Shown here piece after piece: positions 58,788-64,000 of a DNA stretch of 64,000 nt (position 1 is its first letter; each line of letters begins with the position of its first letter). Made by a program: the position numbers and the translations under genes. This DNA comes from Falciphora oryzae (taxonomy: Eukaryota; Ascomycota; Sordariomycetes; Magnaporthales; Magnaporthaceae): positions 726,663-790,662 of the forward strand of contig JNVV01000015.1 in NCBI GenBank assembly GCA_000733355.1. Reading direction: 5' to 3'. The notes under the pieces were generated by a model that was not told the DNA's origin, searched no databases, and saw only the letters and a program-made list of their open reading frames with translations.

Positions 58788-60496
58788 GGAAGATGGCGCT
58801 ACTTCGAGGCATGCAGCGCCAGCATGGTTAGCACAGCCCGTAACCTAGCAGAAACCGGCGGCGTTGCTGTACTACGTCGAACAGGAGCCAGACGCCCAGA
58901 CAGGCGCCGCCACAGCTGAGGCCGCCGCAGCACCCCTCGCCGGACAGAGGGGCTGGAGCATGGACCACGATGCGATTTCGTCCGTTGTGGGGCCCGATGT
59001 GGGTGGGAGGGTGGTCGAGTGACACAGATTGGATCAAGGGGACCCAGACCGGGCCGCCCGCTCGACACCACACCACCCAAACGAGGGCAGGGTCACGGAC
59101 CGTGATCTGCCCCGGGGGCCATCCATGACTTCGGACGAAGCTCCGAAGACCGCGCAGAGATGACAGCGCTGAGAGTTGGAGCCAGTCCGTCCCAAGCGGC
59201 CGACGGTTTGGGGGACACACCCCTACAAACCATAAACCGACCCAGGCCGGCCAGATGCGCGATGGAGGACCATGCATTCCGTTCAGCGGTAGCACATGCC
59301 AGTTCTTGAAGTAGCACGTTGGCACTGCACTGTTGGTCAGGTACATCCAGCACTGGCAAGTTTCAATGGGCGGCTCCTGGCTGCATAGACCTAATTAGCC
59401 TGTGTCGACGAGCAGCAAAGGCTCAAAGCAGACGCGACGCACTCGAGCGTCGAAACCCTCCGCCGATGCGCGAGCTCTCAGGCAAGGTATCGATCGCCAG
59501 GGTCATGCAGCGGCCCATGTCGCATTTTTCATTTTGGAGTCTGCCCGGTAAGTCGGGCGTCCCAAAGTGGCCCGTCCGTCCAGCACTGATCTGCTGCGAG
59601 GACCCGAGCCAGATCCCTAGCCGGGACGTTAGCGTTGGTGCCTGGCTCGTGCGCAGCCCGCACCACCAAGCGGTCAGCCTCAACCAGGGGCAAGAGGCGG
59701 GCGGCCCACTTGCCCCGCGACCGACCGCCTCCATCATGCCTTGTCGATGGTCGCTCCCCGAGCCAAGCCGGCCAGCGCGACTAGAGCCAGGGCGGCCCTG
59801 TCTTTCAAGGAGGTTTTGATCGCGCCGTTCAGTTGTCTTCCTTCTATCCACCCTTCTGGATGTGCTTGGCGTGTGATCGCTTGTTGTCTGTCTGTTGTTC
59901 GCGTGGGAGGCAGATGGTCTTCCATGCGGAGGAAAATCAGGTCTAGTAGGCTAGTCGGAATAGAGACGCCAAATAGCCCGTTCAGGCAACTGGGCAGCTG
60001 AGACCAAACACCCGGGACGTTTTGATTATTGATCTCGCTGTCTCGACCGCCAGCCCCTGCCTCAGCTAGATCCCCATGGGTGAGTGCGCGCCCAAATTGC
60101 CGACGGGATCGCGGCAAGGGAAGAAGAAAAAAAAAAAATGGCCCACCTCGATGTCACCACGAACGGAACCAACAAACAACGCATCAAGTGCCACCGGGAT
60201 TTGAAAACGACGTCGGTGTGCCCAAGCCGTGGCGCCGTGCCATTTCATGTCGAGCAGAGCACAGGGTGGTCGGCGATCAGACCGCATGACCCTAACTCGT
60301 CACGTCGAGTCTTTCTGGTCCTGAACGAGCAGCGCACCCCGACCCGAACTCTACTTGGTGCACCAAGCCCCGGCAGCGACTGCCTGAAGCCATTACCCAT
60401 TAGTAGACGGAACCAGCCGCCGCTTCCTGGCAGCCTAGCCACAGCCCTCCCTGTCTGCCGAAAGCGGCTGGCGGTCTTACGAGGAAAAAGGAGAAC

Positions 60497-60521
60497 AAAA
60501 AAAAAAAAAAAAAAAAAAAAA
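60497..60521 (+). repeat. Poly(A) run of 25
   Basis: An uninterrupted run of 25 A. The 80 bases before it show no tRNA-like box, so its origin is unclear. Confidence 0.9.
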
Positions 60522-63500
60522 GGGTCCGTCCGTCACAGGGAACGGCACGTCTTGCCCCACTGCAACGGTCTGCAGGCGTCTGTGCGGCGCTTGTTGCTGT
60601 TGGCGGATGCCAGATTCGTCAAGTCCTGCCTGCATGCTGGAGACATGGACAGGGCTCCAGCTGCCAAATTCCCGACGTCTCAGCCGACATGCTTCGGAGG
60701 CCCGGTGTTGATCGCGGACAAAAAAGGATGGGAAGAAGAAAAAAAATTGGGTTGTGGGTTTCCAAGAGGATAAGAAAAAGCAAAAAGTAGGGAAAAGAAA
60801 AGAAGAAATAAATCAAGGCAAAAAGCCAGCCCAGCACAAAAAAGCAAAGCATGTGGAAACAAGATCAAGCCATTCCTGCAGCCACCATCACAGACAGAAC
60901 TCGCGCGGGCGTCGCCGGTAGGCAGAGCTCGAACTGCCGCCAACCAAAAAAAGGGGAGTTGATCGAATCCACAGAACGCTCCCCGAAACATGGGAAGGGA
61001 GATCTTAGCTTCCTGCGATCAAAGCTTACATGGCGCCGTGACGTGTCTGGGGCTGGGCAGACCCCGACTATCTGCAGGACCACTGCGTCTGTCAGCAAAC
61101 AAGCCTCACGCCTGCTCATCTTCTGCCTCAAAGGCGATGCCGGTTTGACTGCCTGCCAAGCACGTGTAATCCCTCTGCCGAAGCCGGCGTGTCCTTGTGG
61201 CATCAACCAGCCCGAGCGCAACGACGCCTCGTCCCCTCCTCAAAGGATCAAAAAGAGGAGGGAGGGGGAGACAGAAGATCAGATCACGGACAGGTGTCCG
61301 GGGGAAGCTTGGGCCGCCGGCCGGCTGCAGAACGCCATCAACGCGCCCGGACCTCCTCCGATATCTGGTCTGTCGTTTCTATCCCGTGCTGACTGCTTTG
61401 AACAAAACGGTGCCTCACCCAGAATTTGATATCGCAACTCCCAGCCAACCAGCGGCCGCGATGCTACGTCCTCCCAAAGGCAAGCTCCCAAGCTAAATTT
61501 AAGCACTCAAACGCAGGGGCGAAGACTTTCCAAAGCTAGCCAAAACTACCGTTTCTAGCCCCGAAAAAACAACCCATCCAGGGCTGAATGTGGGAGGCAG
61601 CTGCTTACGGGGGGCGGTGAGGACGAAGGGGACTAGGGATACCGGCCGCCTAGCCTGCCAGCCACCTCCGTGATATTGCTCTTCGCGGAATGGTATCGCC
61701 AAGACCTTCCCTCGGACTTTCTTTTGGGCTGTGAGGAGATCCCACTTTTGAGTCTGTAAGGGAGCATTGGGAGGAGGCCTGCCATTACCACCCAAGCTTC
61801 CCAAGCCACCACCGTCCCTCATGCCCCCATCGAACCCCCACGCTGCAAGCCTCAACTATTACCTACACGGCCAAAAACCTCCCAGACCCCCTCCACACAC
61901 GACCCCCGCGTCCGATCACTTGCCTAAGCAGGCTCGATAACAAACACAGGGCCCTTGAGTGAGTAGGGCTGCAGGCCAATCGGCAACCTTTCCTGCAGCC
62001 CGGCCGCCAAGCCCATCACACTCTCACACACACTAACGCTCACACTCCCCATAATGTCCATCACACACAACAATATCTCAGCCCCGTTTCCTCCCTAGAC
62101 ACGGCCGGCCGGAAAGAGAGAGCACCCCCGTGCCTGCGGCGCACCCTGCCGGTGCCGCCGCCACATAGTACCACACAATTACCACCATCCAGCTCACCGC
62201 TCGGGTCCCACCCCAGCCGTTCCCCGGGGGCGGGCGGACCTTCTTCCCCGCCCCGGATGCGAGTCCCGCGGCGCGCCGCCACTTATCAAGGGCTCCTGCT
62301 GCCGGAGCCCGCTCGCCCGCAGGATGACAGATGACATGGGATGGGCCCTCGCGTCTCGAATTCCCACAACACATTGGTTTTTATCGTACGATTCTGTGAT
62401 CACTTGGACCGTTGGCAGGATGCAGTTGGGCGTAAGGGATGAGGATTTAATGGAAGAAAAGCAAAGACTGTAAGCCATAGACGGTGGCGGGAGAGATAAG
62501 CAAGAAAAAGAAAGAAAAAAAAGAAATGAAAGAAAAATCCTTCTCTGTTGTTGGCAGGACGCGTGGCCGGCGCACTCGTCCCGGCGGATCAAGGCACCTG
62601 GCGCCGTGCGTGCGCGTCTCCCCTGCCGCGTTCTACCTGCCGCGCGATGGAGACACGGCCGACGAGGCACAAGACGCGCAATACATGTGGCCGCGTGGGA
62701 GGCCTCATGTCCCGTTGCGGTAGCGAAACTGCTATTGCGAGTAAGGATTGACATCCGAGGCTCGGAAGGTCCGTCGGTTCTCACAACCTGATGGTCTTGG
62801 CCGCCACCGCCCTTTGCTCTTTTTTTTTCGATTTCTTCAGAAAGAAGAGAGGGAAGACGTGGGAAAATATGCAAAGGCGAAGGAGAGAAAAGACGACACC
62901 TGCCAACCACTCGTCCATGCGGTTGTCAACCCTGGAGCCTGGCATCGTAGTTCCCTGTTGGAGGGCAACGCCAGTGTCGTAGTGGAAAGCACAGAGCGGT
63001 GAAAGAATGCTTATGGAAATTGTGGCGTACAAGTAAGAAGGGATGGATGGTTGGCTCCGGTGTTCAGCTTTATGGACGCCGGAAACCCGGTTGCTGGCGC
63101 GGGAGACGGCGGCGTTTTTGGTCCACGAACGCACGGGGTAAGCCCCAAGCGTCGCCGGTTCTGAACGCTCTTATCTAGCGTGTCGAAGATCTCGAAGGTC
63201 GCCGAGGGGTGTTGGGACGACGTCGAGAGGGACTAAACTTTTTGGGCTGTGTGCCAACTGAGGTTCCCGCCCTTCTACCTTGAGTCAAGTTCGAGTTTGC
63301 GCGGAAACGCTGTTGGTAATCAGGAAAAGAAGGGTCATTTCCTGACGAGCCCAAGGTGGACCATCGACGTAGCGTCTCCAGAACGCCGGGACTCGTAGCT
63401 ACGTCCTTGGCGCTATCGCAGCTCAGCGAGCTAGGGGTCTTGCGTGCAGTTCAGGCCCTTAGATATAGGATCGAAAAGGACCTTGCAACATTAGTAGGAC

Positions 63501-64000
63501 TCTGCATCTCCAGGGGATTCGGGCTTTCTCTCTCGGGCTCCATCTGCTGCCTGGGCTATGAACTCTGGATAGATCACTGGAATCTGGCCATTAATGCTGA
63601 TAGCGGATTTTTCGGGGCGCGGCGATGAGTTTCTAGCGATCCGGCGAGCGTCGGGCCGCTGATGTGCTGTGCCGCTTTGGATGTAAGGTTGTGAGGTCAA
63701 ATCATGGCTAGTCTGCCGGAAGGAGGGGCAGAGGTGTGGAGATGATGCCCGGCATTGGTTAGGGGCGGGATGGCGAGGAGGAAGATGGAGGGGTCGAAGC
63801 AAGATCGATATCTAGGGGGAGAAATAAGCTTAAATTTTGATCGAACCTTAAAACCCTCGCACCCGTTGGAATGGTCTTGGCACCTTCGAGATGCTCCTGC
63901 ATTTTCTATTGACCTCCTGATCACGTCTTCTACTACACGAATTCCTACGGCCACTAGGTTGGGTTGACGAAAAAGGAAGAAAAAAAAAGTGACAAAAGTG

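Larger units (their letters stand above)
56931..64000. other. Seven-kilobase region upstream of pyr4 with no supportable protein gene
   Basis: The first few hundred bases are the pyr4 promoter, with a GAGA-type purine/pyrimidine tract at about 56950-56975. Frames up to 238 codons exist on both strands, but their composition is that of GC-rich non-coding DNA. The region has a half-tRNA element with poly(A) tail, a 25-A run at 60497-60521, and purine-rich tracts near 60720-60850 and 62500-62535. A minus-strand frame at 63491-63802 has a short protein-like stretch but no start, splice site or family. Confidence 0.5.

Noticed and set aside
59734..60117. Minus-strand frame of 127 codons with a hydrophobic Ala/Leu-rich end
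   Set aside because: The end looks like a signal peptide in the wrong place, at the carboxy end before a stop, and nothing coding follows.
60084..60773. Plus-strand frame of 229 codons
   Set aside because: It runs through a 25-A tract coding poly-Lys and has no family features.
63491..63802. Minus-strand frame with a stretch SAISINGQIPVIYPEFIAQA
   Set aside because: It is protein-like for about 35 residues only; no start, splice site or recognised family supports it.

Overview
The window is nuclear DNA from a filamentous ascomycete (Pezizomycotina, most likely Sordariomycetes). The evidence is the gene content (a long OMP decarboxylase with the filamentous-fungal insertion, a Zn2Cys6 regulator, a MATA-type HMG protein, a Uds1 septation protein, p150Glued dynactin), the short GT-AG introns of about 70-130 bases with CTAAC/CTGAC branch points, and the GC-rich coding regions set in CT-rich intergenic DNA. 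Nothing points to a plasmid, virus or organelle.

Layout. Positions 1-249 hold the 3' end of a gene, probably Dsc2-like. A large coiled-coil Uds1 protein (1597-4849, +) and a SOK1/Tcp11-domain protein (11411-13525, -) follow, separated by a 6.5 kb convergent gap that carries tRNA-like hairpin elements. About 12 kb without any supportable gene lies upstream of the SOK1-like gene. From 25.6 to 57 kb the window is gene-dense: KSH1/TMEM167 (four exons, with an exon holding only the ATG), TAF13, two doubtful small genes, a DMT-family membrane transporter, the RVB1 helicase, an HMG-box regulator with a CAG repeat, p150Glued dynactin, SRP19/Sec65, a CCCH zinc-finger protein with an NYN-like domain, a degenerate chitin-synthase-like protein interrupted by an assembly gap, a Zn2Cys6 transcription factor, and OMP decarboxylase (pyr4). 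The last 7 kb show no convincing gene but carry a poly(A)-tailed half-tRNA element on the minus strand.

Function. The genes are mostly unrelated housekeeping functions: secretory pathway (KSH1, SRP19, perhaps Dsc2), transcription and chromatin (TAF13, RVB1, HMG, Zn2Cys6), microtubule transport (dynactin), septation (Uds1), cAMP-linked signalling (SOK1-like) and pyrimidine synthesis. There is no biosynthetic cluster. Exon structures were built by hand from splice signals and family alignments recalled from general knowledge; no search was run. The least expected items are the chitin-synthase-like protein that has lost its catalytic half, an 82-residue two-exon orphan followed by an in-frame continuation after one TAG, and the tRNA-derived hairpin elements.
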